Shown here piece by piece: positions 1-8,420 of a DNA stretch of 47,071 nt. This DNA is from Chloroflexota bacterium (GTDB lineage Bacteria; Chloroflexota; Anaerolineae; Anaerolineales; Villigracilaceae). Position numbers and translations under genes: made by a program. The stretch is taken from NCBI GenBank assembly GCA_016213105.1, contig JACRBN010000014.1, positions 1 through 47,071 on the forward strand, read 5' to 3'. The notes under the pieces are model-generated. The model was not told the DNA's origin. It made no database searches and worked only from the letters and a program-made list of their open reading frames with translations. Each line of letters opens with the position of its first letter. The first letter of the stretch is position 1.

Positions 1-96
1 AATGACCACGTCCACCGCGCCAGCATCGTGGGCCGGGGTAGTGCAGTTGATCTGATTGTCAGAAAACACCGAGCTGGTGCCCTCCGTGCCGCCAAA
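1..96 (-). pseudogene. In-frame continuation of the TIG protein beyond the amber stop
   Basis: On the minus strand the frame stays open from 96 to 1. It reads FGGTEG, then QINCTTPAHDAGAVDVVI, which matches the second half of the neighbouring TIG domains (TFGGLPATC...QITCTTPAHAAGPVDVVV). The TAG at 97-99 sits where a residue just before the conserved FGG would be. This is either a nonsense mutation that truncates the protein or a base-call error. The gene continues past the left edge. Confidence 0.7.
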
Positions 97-2475
97 CTAG
101 ATCGAGGTGGCGCCCGTGAAGCCGTAGCCCACAATGGTCACCGCTGTGCCGCCGCCGGTCGGGCCGGAATTGGGCGTGATGCTGGGGATGGATTGCGGGA
201 TGTAGGTGAAGCCGCCCGCCGAGGTGGCCGGGCCGCCAGGAGTGGTCACAACCACGTCCACCGGGCCGGCAGCATGCGCCGGGCTGGTGCAGGTGATCTG
301 TACGTCTGCAACATCCACCGTGCAGGTCGCGGGGAGGCCGCCGAAGGTGACGGTGCCGCCGGTTAAGCCGGTGCCCGTGATGACCACGCTCGTGCCGCCA
401 GCCTCAGGGCCGGAGTTGGGAGCAATGCCGCCGATGGTCGGGGGATCCACGTAGGTGAAGCCGCCCGCCGAGGTGGCCGGGCCGCCAGGGGTGGTCACAA
501 CCACATCCACCGGGCCGGCCGCGTGCGCCGGAGTGGTGCAGGTGATCTGCGTAGCCGAGTCCACGGTGCAGGTCGCGGGCAGGCCGCCGAAGGTGACGGT
601 TCCACCGGTCAGGTTCGTGCCGGTGATGATCACCGTCGTGCCGCCAGCCACTGGACCCGCGTTCGGAGCGATATTCGTGATGGTCGGGGCGGTGCTGCCG
701 GCGCTGAAATCGATACAATTCGTATCACCTGCGAAGCAGACTGTGAAAACTGACCCGTTTTCATTTGTATAAGGATGGAAGATCGTCAAGTCTGTAAATG
801 GTGTTCCGGCTGGGAAACCCTTACTGTGCATATACACATCGAGAGCCGGATTAGTGTAAATGAGCGTCCCATCGAACGAGAGAGTCCAATGTTCATTTGA
901 ATCGGACGCCCACCACCATAACGTGACATCAATGGGATTGACGGGCGCCAAGAAGTGAACTGTACAAGTTTCGTCATGCCCGGCACTATTGGAAGCAAGC
1001 CACACACCATCTACGCCAAGATTGGTTGTGCCGCCAGATGGTATATCATTCATTTCATATGTACGTGAGCAGTCACCTACAAAAACATATGGCGGAATCG
1101 AGCCGGGGAGATACGTAAATCCACCCGTAGAGGTGGCTGGGCCGCCAGGCGTGGTCACAACCACGTCCACCGGGCCGGCCGTGTGCGCCGGGCTGGTGCA
1201 GGTGGCAGAGAGGCCGTCAAGAGCAACGGTGCAGGTTGCGCTTGTGCCGCCAAAGGTGAAGGCTCCACCGGTCAGGTTTGTGCCGGTGATGGTCACACTG
1301 GTTCCGCCGGAAGTTGGACCCGTGTTCGGGGTAATGCCCGTGATGGTCGGGGCGGGAATAACGGTCACACTTTGTGCTACTGTACCCTGGCTGATCGCAT
1401 AATCGCTGTCGCCAAGGTATTTAGCTGTGATGGTGTGGTTTCCCGCTGTCAGAGCGGAAGTAGCATAAGTGGCAACACCCGCGCCATCCAGAACGCCAGC
1501 GCCAAGATAAGTTGCGCCATCATAAAAAGCAACATTACCAGCAGGTGTCCCAGCCACGCCACCTGTAACCGTTGCGGTGAAAGTGACTGAGTTACCCAAA
1601 ACAGATGGCGAGCCTGATGTGACCACCCCAGTAATGGAAGGGTTCAGGCCCGTTACTGTCAGGTCGCGGATTTCGTGATAGTTCGTGACTGAGCCTGTAC
1701 CGGCAGAGAAACCCATCTTAAACGTTGCCGGCATGGCATACCCTGAAATGTCATAGTCCGTGATCTGGGCAACGCCATCCACTGTAACGCTTATCGTCTG
1801 GGTGGGCGAGGGCGTAATCGTAATGACAACATGCTTGGCGCTTGCGCGGCTGCCTGTTTCGATAGGCATGGGAACACTGGTCAGGTATGGGAAACCGCCA
1901 GCATCAAGTAAATTACCTGGGCCGCGAATGGCAATCCTGTCTGGATTTAAACCACTGGCATAACCACCGATACCGTAGTTGTCACCGTTACTGTTTGTAA
2001 AGTTCCCATACTCATCGAAGCCAATGCCTACATATCCGTTCGTGACACCGGGGAGGGTTACTCCATCATCCCTCCAGGAATAACCCAAAGCGCCGCCAGT
2101 AGCGCCAACCGTTGGCGTGACAGTCGCGCCGTTAATCAGGTAGAAGGTGAAGCCATCTGCGCCACTGCCCCCATAGGTAGCGTACAGGAATGAAACCTGT
2201 ATGCCTTTGGTGTTCGAAAAGGCGGTGTTGTAGATGGCAGAGCCAGCTTGATTGGTTGTGGCAGATGTAAGCCGTAGCCAGCCATCTCCATCCGGGTCAA
2301 AGCCGCCGCCTGTCAGGCTGGCGGTACCTTGTAAAAGCCAACCTGGGGCGGTGCTATGCCTGAAGTCCTGATCAATTCCGACCCCGGCTGCCTGAGCAGG
2401 CGCAGTCTGAAACACCAGGCTGACCAACATGACCAGGATGACGGTCAAAGAAAAGAAAGTCGAGCGTGTTTTCAT
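97..2475 (-). CDS. Secreted lectin/Ig-like/TIG-repeat surface protein, ended by an in-frame amber codon
   Basis: Probably an exported carbohydrate-binding or adhesive protein. I start it at MKTRSTFF (2475), not at the longer upstream ATG (2592), because a classical signal peptide follows (hydrophobic core, cleavage near APAQA) and AGGAGA lies 5 nt upstream. Order in the 792-residue product: L-type (legume-lectin-like) domain at about 30-265, an Ig-like repeat of the Big_3 type at about 280-375, one TIG/IPT domain, a unique Trp-rich stretch at about 460-605, then three more TIG domains with the recurring core ITPNSGPxxGGT...TPGGPATSxGGFTY. The last TIG domain is cut by TAG at 97-99, and TIG-like sequence continues in frame to base 1. 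No anchor is seen, so the true C-terminus lies beyond the window if the stop is an error or a recent mutation. The domain calls are secure; the ligand is unknown. Confidence 0.85.
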   Translation of the reverse strand: MKTRSTFFSLTVILVMLVSLVFQTAPAQAAGVGIDQDFRHSTAPGWLLQGTASLTGGGFDPDGDGWLRLTSATTNQAGSAIYNTAFSNTKGIQVSFLYATYGGSGADGFTFYLINGATVTPTVGATGGALGYSWRDDGVTLPGVTNGYVGIGFDEYGNFTNSNGDNYGIGGYASGLNPDRIAIRGPGNLLDAGGFPYLTSVPMPIETGSRASAKHVVITITPSPTQTISVTVDGVAQITDYDISGYAMPATFKMGFSAGTGSVTNYHEIRDLTVTGLNPSITGVVTSGSPSVLGNSVTFTATVTGGVAGTPAGNVAFYDGATYLGAGVLDGAGVATYATSALTAGNHTITAKYLGDSDYAISQGTVAQSVTVIPAPTITGITPNTGPTSGGTSVTITGTNLTGGAFTFGGTSATCTVALDGLSATCTSPAHTAGPVDVVVTTPGGPATSTGGFTYLPGSIPPYVFVGDCSRTYEMNDIPSGGTTNLGVDGVWLASNSAGHDETCTVHFLAPVNPIDVTLWWWASDSNEHWTLSFDGTLIYTNPALDVYMHSKGFPAGTPFTDLTIFHPYTNENGSVFTVCFAGDTNCIDFSAGSTAPTITNIAPNAGPVAGGTTVIITGTNLTGGTVTFGGLPATCTVDSATQITCTTPAHAAGPVDVVVTTPGGPATSAGGFTYVDPPTIGGIAPNSGPEAGGTSVVITGTGLTGGTVTFGGLPATCTVDVADVQITCTSPAHAAGPVDVVVTTPGGPATSAGGFTYIPQSIPSITPNSGPTGGGTAVTIVGYGFTGATSI

Positions 2476-2658
2476 TGCATTCTCCTTTTTGAATTTTGAG
2501 ACATAACTTTTTTCACTTTGCAAAACCGATTTTTTTTGGGAGCCAGCGGCCTCCTTTGGAAAGGGATGTATAAAATCCTGACGATAAATCACTCAGAAAA
2601 ATGGACGGGTGGGATGCGCCTGTCTAAAATACGCATCCCACCCGCTGAGGAGAATCAC

Positions 2659-3006
2659 CTACAACGCATTTTTTAGCACATCCAACACATCCTGCATGGA
2701 ATGGGCCGGGTGCGAGTGACCGGTCAATACGGTAACGGTATCCGTGAGCGCGTCCAGGCCGACCAACGCGATACCCGGCAGGCCGCGCAGTCTGGGCAGG
2801 GTATCCGCGATATTGTTGTCGCGCACATCAAAGGCAATCACATCCACACCGCTCAAATCTCCGACACAGCCGTCCTGCACCTGGGACACATCCCAGTCCT
2901 GCACCTGCGCCAGCTTGGAAATCAGCCCGGCGATCAAAATGGAATTCCCGTAGAGCAGGATCTTGTGGATCGATTTTGGATGAGCGGGACTCGGCTCCAG
3001 CGACAT
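2659..3006 (-). CDS. Small protein of unknown function, receiver-like fold possible
   Basis: I do not recognise this 115-residue protein. It has an alternating strand/helix pattern (KILLYGNSILIAGLISKL, VDVIAFDVRD, PGIALVGLDA) that resembles a degenerate response-regulator receiver, but I see no clear phospho-acceptor aspartate context. No signal peptide or membrane segment is evident. The ATG at 3006 has no good ribosome site. A promoter with a 17 nt spacer (GTGACA...TAATAT) places the predicted transcript start on the ATG, so leaderless translation is likely. It lies downstream of, and in the same direction as, the kinase-regulator fusion, but a strong terminator separates them. A dyad next to its -35 box suggests regulation. 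Confidence 0.6.
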   Translation of the reverse strand: MSLEPSPAHPKSIHKILLYGNSILIAGLISKLAQVQDWDVSQVQDGCVGDLSGVDVIAFDVRDNNIADTLPRLRGLPGIALVGLDALTDTVTVLTGHSHPAHSMQDVLDVLKNAL

Positions 3007-3012
3007 GTCGCC

Positions 3013-3041
3013 ATATTAGCCACAAGGGAGGGATTTGTCAC
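3013..3041 (-). promoter_or_regulatory. Predicted leaderless promoter of the 115-residue gene
   Basis: On the minus strand the -35 GTGACA (3036-3041) and the -10 TAATAT (3013-3018) are separated by 17 nt. The expected start of transcription falls at about 3006, on the A of the start codon. No Shine-Dalgarno sequence is seen. Confidence 0.45.
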
Positions 3042-3079
3042 TGTACCCTGGTGTAAAAACGGGTACAGTCAAGGTACAG
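3040..3079. promoter_or_regulatory. Dyad operator candidate with a third half-site
   Basis: ACTGTACCC (3040-3048) and GGGTACAGT (3061-3069) form a perfect 9 bp inverted repeat with a 12 nt spacer. A further GGTACAG follows at 3073-3079. The array abuts the -35 box of the 115-residue gene, where an activator or repressor would bind. The adjacent kinase-LuxR fusion is a plausible but unproven binder. Confidence 0.4.
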
Positions 3080-3111
3080 CGATTTAACAAATATGAAAGC
3101 CGGATTAAAAC

Positions 3112-3145
3112 GAAACCTTGCAAAGGTTTTGGCCTTTGCAAGGTT
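3112..3145 (-). terminator. Rho-independent terminator of the kinase-regulator gene
   Basis: AACCTTGCAAAGG (3114-3126) and CCTTTGCAAGGTT (3133-3145) form a perfect 13 bp stem with a 6 nt loop. On the minus strand the T-rich run TTTCGTTTTAAT follows. It lies just past the stop codon at 3199. Confidence 0.8.
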
Positions 3146-3198
3146 GATTCCTGCGTAAAATAATGCGGATTTGGGTGGTTATACCGCACTCGGGTATT

Positions 3199-6100
3199 CT
3201 ACGTACCTTTTTTCCTGCGCCCTTCCTGAAACTGGCGCACGTAGGCAATGCCCTGCTCGCGGTTCTCCAGGTGCAGGCGCTCCAAAATTTGCGCCATGTG
3301 ATATTTGATGGCGCGCTCGGTCAGGTTCAGTTCGTTGCCCGCTTCCTTGTAGGTCAGGCCGCGCGCCACAAGGCGCAGAACCTCCCACTGGCGCATGGTC
3401 AAATCCGCCGGGATGGTTTCCGCCCGAAATGCGGCGCTGCGTGGCGCGGCCGCGGGGCGATTAAACTCTGCCAGCAAACGCGCGGCCAGCCCGGGCGCGA
3501 TCTGGTTCTCACCGCGCACCGCTGCGCCCAGCATGGAAAAGATCTGGCGGGCGTCCAGGCTCTTCAATAAATAGCCCGAAGCGCCGTATTTGACGGCATC
3601 CAGCAGGTGTTCCTCCTCCTCCGAAACCGTCAACAGCACAACCTTGATCTCCGGGAATTCAGCCTTGATCAGGCGCGTGGCTTCGATCCCATCGCAGTTC
3701 GGCATTTGGACATCCATGATCACCACGTCCGGGCGCAGGGACTTGACCTGTTCGAGGGCTTCCAGCCCATCATGCGCCAGGCCGATGACCGTCAGGCCGC
3801 GCGCCGTCAACAGGTTGCGCATCCCATCCAAAAAGAGCGGCTGGTCATCCACCAACAGGATTCGCAGCCCGTGGATGTCTCCCAGGTCATCCTTGGATAC
3901 GGACGGCAGGACGCGCGGGATATGCACCAGCACGCGCGACCCCTGCCCGACGACAGAACGCAACTCCAGCCGCCCCCCGATCTGCTCGGCGCGCTCGCGC
4001 ATGATGCCCAGCCCGAAGTGTTTCTGCGCTGCGCCGGGCGCATCCTGCGGGTCGAAGCCGCGCCCGTCGTCGCTGACAATAAAAACGATCTCGTCCGAGG
4101 AGGTAGTGATCAACACTTCCACGCGCCGCGCCTCGGCGTGTTTGCGGATGTTGACCAGCGCCTCCTGGATAATGTGCAGCAGTTGGTCTTCCACCGCCTC
4201 CGGCAGCATCGGCAGGGTGCTTTGGGCCGGGCTGAAGACCGTCTCGATGCCCCAGGCCTGGTTGAAAGCGCGCAGGGATTCCCGCAGAACCCCGTAAAAA
4301 CTGCGCTGCGGCCTGGCAGAATCGCGCAAGCCAAAAATGGCATGACGCAGTTCGATGTGCGCCTCCTGCGCCGCCTGGACGATGCGTTCCAAATTCTCCT
4401 GCGCCGCCCCGACCTGGTTTTTTTCCAACAGGGTCTGGGCCGCCTGCGCCTGTACATTGACGAAACCGATCACCTGCCCGAAGCCGTCGTGCAGGTCGCG
4501 GCCCATCTTCTCGCGTTCTTCGGCCGCAGCCAGGTCGCGCGCCTGCTGAACGACACGCGACTCGGCCACCTCACGCTCATCCACCTCGTTCTGCAGGCGC
4601 TCATTGGCAGATTGCAATTGCTGCGTGCGCTCGGCCACGCGCTGTTCGAGATGGGTCACAAGCGAACGTAATTGCAGCGTCATCGAATTAAAGGAGGAGG
4701 TCAGGGAGCCAATCTCATCCCAGTATGCCACCGGCATTTCCACATCCAAATCGCCGTCTTCCACCTGTTTAATGCCAGCCAGTAAAGCATTCAACGGTTG
4801 GACGAGATTGACTCGAATCAGCAGCGGCAATGCCATCACCAGAAACAGGCTGCTGAGAACCACCAGCCAGGCCAGCGGGGTGATGAAGTCGTTCAGAAAA
4901 ACACGGAAATCCATGTAGAAATCCTGAATAACACCGCGCGGCCCGCTTTGTGAAATTCGCAAAATGTCCGAAGTCTGTTCGACTGGTTCCGCCGTTCCGG
5001 GCGTGACGCCGCGCAGCCAGGGATTGGCCGACGGCGTCGCATCCGCGTCAAAAACGAGCGGGTTGGGCAGGCCGTTATAGGTTACGTCAAAACTGCCGTC
5101 AGGATACAACACCGCCTGAAACGTGAAGATCGACTCCGGCTGGGAGAGCGCGGGTAAATGATCCCAGGTGACCAGCAACCGCTCCCCTTCGAGACGGGCA
5201 AACACGCCGCCGCCGTTGGCTGGTTCCAAATCCACCAACAGGGGCATGATGGCGGGGAATTGTCCGTACTCGTTTTGCAGGTTGGGATGGTATAACTTTT
5301 GTCCCATGATCAGAACGCCCACGCTGGTCACGGAGATTTCATGGTAGAGTTTTCCGTAAAACGGAAAATGAAAATCCACCCACTGGTTGCGGGCATCACC
5401 GCGCGAGGTGACGTTTAATTTTTCACCGAGGTCGGTCTCGAAATTAAATGGGATCTCCGCCACGGAATAACCGCCCTGCGAATTGGGCGTGTAGCGCAAA
5501 GTTTGATGGTCGCTGATCAGCGGGCGATACGCGGCGACATGCGCAGGCGTCACGGCCCAGCCGACCAATCCCAGCGCCGCCAGGAGCAGGGTCAGGGTTA
5601 TGCCGGAGAGTTTGCCCAGAAACGAAGTGTTTTCCGGCAGGTAGTTGAGATAGGCGGCGGCAAACAGGAAAAGCGTGACCAAAATGCCCAGCGAAAGCGA
5701 GGCGCTGTACGTAGTGGTGGAGATGAAAGAGAAGGCCCGCAAAATGTTCACGATGCTCAATGCAAAGAGCGGGATGAAAATTAGCGCGAACAAACGCGCG
5801 CCATGCGCTCCCAGGCCCCGCGGCTTCCAAAGTTTGCGCCACCACGCGATGGGACGCGCATCCGCGGCAACGGCCTGGCGAAAAAACGCCACGGGTACCC
5901 ACACAAACAAAATCGCCAGCGCATAATCGGCTTGTGGAATGCGGTAATCCACATCCCCCTGGCCCAGCAACAGTGAAAAACGGTAGATGGCGTATTGCGC
6001 CTCGTAAAGGAAATACAACAGGCTCAAACCCAATACGATCCTTGCTTCCCGTTTACGGGACGGGAAGAACACGGGAAAACGATAGACAAATTGAAGCAAA

Positions 6101-6357
6101 AGGAGCAGCGCGCCTGCCAGAGCCGTATTTTCCAGGTAAACAAAATACAAACGCGGCGTCGGCAGGGAAACCGCATCCAAAAACAACAATCCAACGAACA
6201 AGACGATCACCGCGAAGAAGCCGGTCAGCAGCAGCGTTTGCGCGCTTCGATTTTCGCGGAGGCGTAAGTGATGAAGGAGATAAAACGTAATCGCCAGGTT
6301 TAGGATTAATTGCGTCAGGTAACCAATGGAGGACGGAGTCAGATACCAGATTTGCAT
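3199..6357 (-). CDS. Membrane histidine kinase fused to a receiver and a LuxR-type DNA-binding domain
   Basis: A complete two-component system in one 1052-residue chain. About eight N-terminal membrane segments (residues 1-275) are followed by a roughly 200-residue extracytoplasmic domain, a further membrane helix with HAMP (about 490-570), a coiled coil and a HisKA_3 dimerisation domain whose phospho-acceptor is H623 in DLHDGFGQ. Then come a HATPase (DDGRGFDP, FGLGIMRERAEQIGG), a receiver from about 830 with D882 in VIMDVQMP, and a NarL/FixJ helix-turn-helix from about 985 (LTMRQWEVLRLVARGLT). In NarL-family systems the kinase and regulator are normally separate. Here the DNA-binding domain is tethered to the membrane unless it is cleaved. 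I see no internal stop or frameshift. The ribosome site is weak. Ligand and target genes are unknown. Confidence 0.9.
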   Translation of the reverse strand: MQIWYLTPSSIGYLTQLILNLAITFYLLHHLRLRENRSAQTLLLTGFFAVIVLFVGLLFLDAVSLPTPRLYFVYLENTALAGALLLLLQFVYRFPVFFPSRKREARIVLGLSLLYFLYEAQYAIYRFSLLLGQGDVDYRIPQADYALAILFVWVPVAFFRQAVAADARPIAWWRKLWKPRGLGAHGARLFALIFIPLFALSIVNILRAFSFISTTTYSASLSLGILVTLFLFAAAYLNYLPENTSFLGKLSGITLTLLLAALGLVGWAVTPAHVAAYRPLISDHQTLRYTPNSQGGYSVAEIPFNFETDLGEKLNVTSRGDARNQWVDFHFPFYGKLYHEISVTSVGVLIMGQKLYHPNLQNEYGQFPAIMPLLVDLEPANGGGVFARLEGERLLVTWDHLPALSQPESIFTFQAVLYPDGSFDVTYNGLPNPLVFDADATPSANPWLRGVTPGTAEPVEQTSDILRISQSGPRGVIQDFYMDFRVFLNDFITPLAWLVVLSSLFLVMALPLLIRVNLVQPLNALLAGIKQVEDGDLDVEMPVAYWDEIGSLTSSFNSMTLQLRSLVTHLEQRVAERTQQLQSANERLQNEVDEREVAESRVVQQARDLAAAEEREKMGRDLHDGFGQVIGFVNVQAQAAQTLLEKNQVGAAQENLERIVQAAQEAHIELRHAIFGLRDSARPQRSFYGVLRESLRAFNQAWGIETVFSPAQSTLPMLPEAVEDQLLHIIQEALVNIRKHAEARRVEVLITTSSDEIVFIVSDDGRGFDPQDAPGAAQKHFGLGIMRERAEQIGGRLELRSVVGQGSRVLVHIPRVLPSVSKDDLGDIHGLRILLVDDQPLFLDGMRNLLTARGLTVIGLAHDGLEALEQVKSLRPDVVIMDVQMPNCDGIEATRLIKAEFPEIKVVLLTVSEEEEHLLDAVKYGASGYLLKSLDARQIFSMLGAAVRGENQIAPGLAARLLAEFNRPAAAPRSAAFRAETIPADLTMRQWEVLRLVARGLTYKEAGNELNLTERAIKYHMAQILERLHLENREQGIAYVRQFQEGRRKKGT

Positions 6358-6439
6358 GAGACCATTCTTGAAAAAAATAAAAAGAGAGCGTTCAAGGGGC
6401 GTTTTGGAAGTGAGGCATCCAAAACCAAAAATAATGCGG

Positions 6440-6560
6440 GAAATTTATGACGCCATTGCAAAAAGATCGTTTTTCAACGCAAAGACGCAAAGCCGCTGAG
6501 ATTTTCAAAGAGCCCCTTGATCCTCCTTGCGCCCTGGCGTCCTGGTGGTGGGTTTTTGCA
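6440..6560. repeat. Probable dispersed intergenic repeat (ACGCAAAGACGCAAAG type)
   Basis: This part of the gap carries CAACGCAAAGACGCAAAGCC followed by a CCTTGCGCCCTGGCG stretch. From general knowledge, similar low-complexity intergenic elements recur in many environmental bacterial genomes. A 63-codon minus-strand frame through it has no recognisable product and I do not call it a gene. Confidence 0.35.
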
Positions 6561-6778
6561 GTACATTCATGGATCATCTCCAAAAGAAGGGATAAGGTTC
6601 AAATCAACATTTGCATCGCGCACATATCCTCCCGATCCCTTTTCGGGAGTGCGTTAAGGTTTCTACAATTTGAGTTTTTCCTCAAAATCATCGGGGCGGC
6701 GCGTGTGCTTGATTGTCGACGGGGTCTATTATACTAAAATACATTTTTCAAAACCCGTAAACGCCAGCGACTCTCATA

Positions 6779-6877
6779 ATGAACAGGTTGTACGGAACGC
6801 CCGCCATCCTGGTCAGTATCCACGATACGGGTATCGGCCTGGATGCCCAACATCACGAACTGGTCTTCGAGAAGTAA
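6779..6877 (+). pseudogene. Fragment of a histidine-kinase ATPase domain
   Basis: A 32-codon frame ends GTPAILVSIHDTGIGLDAQH, then HELVFEK and TAA. It matches GTPAVQVSVRDTGIGLDAEH, then HELVFEKF, in the intact kinase about 1.15 kb downstream (around 7945-8030). Nucleotide identity is obvious over about 85 bp and stops abruptly at both ends. This is a remnant of a duplicated or recombined kinase gene. It contains only the G1-box region and cannot be functional alone. The codon that is TTC in the intact gene is replaced here by TAA. Confidence 0.8.
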
Positions 6878-6893
6878 ATGGCTGCTGTTTTTA

Positions 6894-6941
6894 CGGGGGG
6901 GATTGCTTCGGGCGAGGAACAAGAGCGCCCTCGCAATGACG
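6894..6941. repeat. Dispersed repeat copy (GATTGCTTCG ... CTCGCAATGACG)
   Basis: GGGGGATTGCTTCG at the left end and CTCGCAATGACG at the right end also occur at 34752-34830 in front of ileS, in the same orientation and with different internal sequence. Both copies are intergenic. Confidence 0.55.
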
Positions 6942-6994
6942 TATGCCGCCCAAATTTATCATCCAAAAGCAATATTCCGCCCGCGCGCGCTGGG

Positions 6995-7000
6995 TATACT
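6995..7000 (+). promoter_or_regulatory. -10 box for leaderless transcription of the cNMP-kinase gene
   Basis: GGGTATACT ends 7 nt before the ATG at 7008 and no Shine-Dalgarno sequence intervenes. The expected transcript start is on or next to the start codon. No clear -35 box is seen. Confidence 0.4.
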
Positions 7001-7007
7001 GAAAGGC

Positions 7008-8234
7008 ATGGACACCCCGCAGGATTTCGACAAAATCGCGCTGTTGAGCCTGGCCTTCCCCGGCCTGGCCGAGACCGACTTGCAGGAGATGTCCAGCCTC
7101 ACCCGCCTGAGCGCCTACCCCGCCGGGCACATCCTCTGCCAGGAAGGCGCCTACGAGGATGTCTTCTACATCCTCGCCGCGGGCAGCGCGGTCATCAGCA
7201 AGACCATCAGCCCACAGGAGGGCGAGCGTGTCCTGCGCGTCGCCGGGCGCGGCGACCTGATCGGCGAAATGGCCCTGGTGCAGAACGCCCCGCGCTCCGC
7301 CACCGTGCGCGCCGCCAGCGATTGCACCGTGCTCGAAATGAACAAACGCGATTTCGAAGCCATGCTCGGCCGCAGTCCCAGCATGGCCCTCGACATCATC
7401 CGCACCACCGTCAACCGCATGCGCGAGAACGACCAGACCGCCATCCAGTACCTGCAAAACACCAACAAGGTGCTGCGCCAACTCGACCGCAACAAACTGG
7501 AGTTCATCCAGGTGGCCGCGCACGAGCTGCGCACCCCCTTGACCGTGGTCAAGGGTTACGTCGACCTGCTGCGCAACTACAAAGGCCTGCCGGCCGACCC
7601 CGCGCTGGGCGGGATCATGGAGGGCATCCTCAAGGGCGCGGACCGCATGCACGAGGTGGTCAACACCATGCTGGACGTGTCGCGCATCGACAGCGAGACG
7701 CTCAAGGTGAACCCCGCCCCGCTCCCGTTGAAGCGCGTGATCCAGGATACCGTTCAGGATTTCTCCGAGGCCGCCGCGGCGCGCCGCATCACCCTGACCC
7801 CCGAGCTGGACCCGGCCACCCCGCAGATCAACGGCGACCCAATCCTGATCCAGAAGGCCCTGGCGCAGTTGATCGTCAACGCCATCAAGTACACCCCCGA
7901 CGGCGGGACGGTGACGATCTCCTCGCGCGCGCTCACCCTCGAAAACGGGACGCCCGCCGTCCAGGTCAGCGTCCGCGATACGGGCATCGGCCTGGATGCC
8001 GAACATCACGAACTGGTCTTCGAGAAGTTCTACCAGGTGGGGGACGTGAAGATCCACTCTTCGGGCCGCACAACCTTCAAGGGCGGAGGCCCCGGGCTGG
8101 GACTGGCCATCGTGCGCGGCGTGGCGCGCGCGCACGGCGGGAAGGCCTGGGTCGAAAGCCCCGGGCACGATGAGGTCAACTTCCCCGGCAGCACCTTCCA
8201 CCTGCTGCTGCCCGTCGACCCGCCCCGCGCCTGA
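7008..8234 (+). CDS. Cyclic-nucleotide-binding-domain sensor histidine kinase
   Basis: A soluble sensor kinase of 408 residues. An N-terminal cNMP-binding/CRP-like beta-barrel (about 5-135, with GDLIGEMALVQNAPRSATV, the phosphate-binding-cassette region) is joined to HisKA with the phospho-acceptor H172 in AAHELRTPL. A HATPase_c domain follows (NAIKYTPDGG, DTGIGLD, GPGLGLAIVRG). The CRP-type domain suggests control by a cyclic nucleotide or another small ligand; this is inferred from the family. I chose MDTPQDFD at 7008 because the 55 codons upstream in the same frame run through the kinase fragment and a dispersed repeat, and a -10 box lies just before this ATG. No receiver gene is adjacent, so it is an orphan kinase. 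Confidence 0.88.
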   Translation: MDTPQDFDKIALLSLAFPGLAETDLQEMSSLTRLSAYPAGHILCQEGAYEDVFYILAAGSAVISKTISPQEGERVLRVAGRGDLIGEMALVQNAPRSATVRAASDCTVLEMNKRDFEAMLGRSPSMALDIIRTTVNRMRENDQTAIQYLQNTNKVLRQLDRNKLEFIQVAAHELRTPLTVVKGYVDLLRNYKGLPADPALGGIMEGILKGADRMHEVVNTMLDVSRIDSETLKVNPAPLPLKRVIQDTVQDFSEAAAARRITLTPELDPATPQINGDPILIQKALAQLIVNAIKYTPDGGTVTISSRALTLENGTPAVQVSVRDTGIGLDAEHHELVFEKFYQVGDVKIHSSGRTTFKGGGPGLGLAIVRGVARAHGGKAWVESPGHDEVNFPGSTFHLLLPVDPPRA

Positions 8235-8420
8235 CCTCCCCTCCAGCCAGCCTGTTCAAAAAACGGGACGCGCTCCCAAATCATTTTCCGCGTACCTCCG
8301 CGCCCGTCCGCGTCCCATCGGGGTTTGATACACTGGGCCCTCCGCTCCTCCCCCATCCCACAGCACTGCCCCTTTCCCCCTTTGTGCCCCTCGTGTCCTT
8401 CGTATTCAATCAGTTCTTCC
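8235..8420. repeat. Intergenic stretch with short CTCCGCG/CCTCGTG-type repeats
   Basis: No gene is visible. The text CGTACCTCCGCGCCCGTCCG and, further on, TGCCCCTCGTGTCCTTCGT resembles the complement of the CACGGAGATCACAGAGAG type of repeat at 28055-28081. It is probably a degenerate copy of the same intergenic family. Confidence 0.3.

Noticed and set aside
97-99. Amber codon as a recoded pyrrolysine or suppressed stop
   Set aside because: Nothing around it suggests a recoding signal, and TAG is used as the normal stop of other genes here, for example the acyltransferase and MOSC genes. Mutation or sequencing error is simpler.
3607-4671. A 354-codon open frame opposite the kinase-regulator fusion
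   Set aside because: It is antisense to the conserved HisKA_3, HATPase and receiver domains, with no plausible start or product.
5444-5902. A 152-codon minus-strand frame inside the kinase-regulator gene
   Set aside because: It overlaps membrane segments of the real frame in another phase and has no independent support.
6392-6583. A 63-codon minus-strand frame in the gap before the cNMP-kinase gene
   Set aside because: It lies across a probable dispersed repeat and has no ribosome site or recognisable product.
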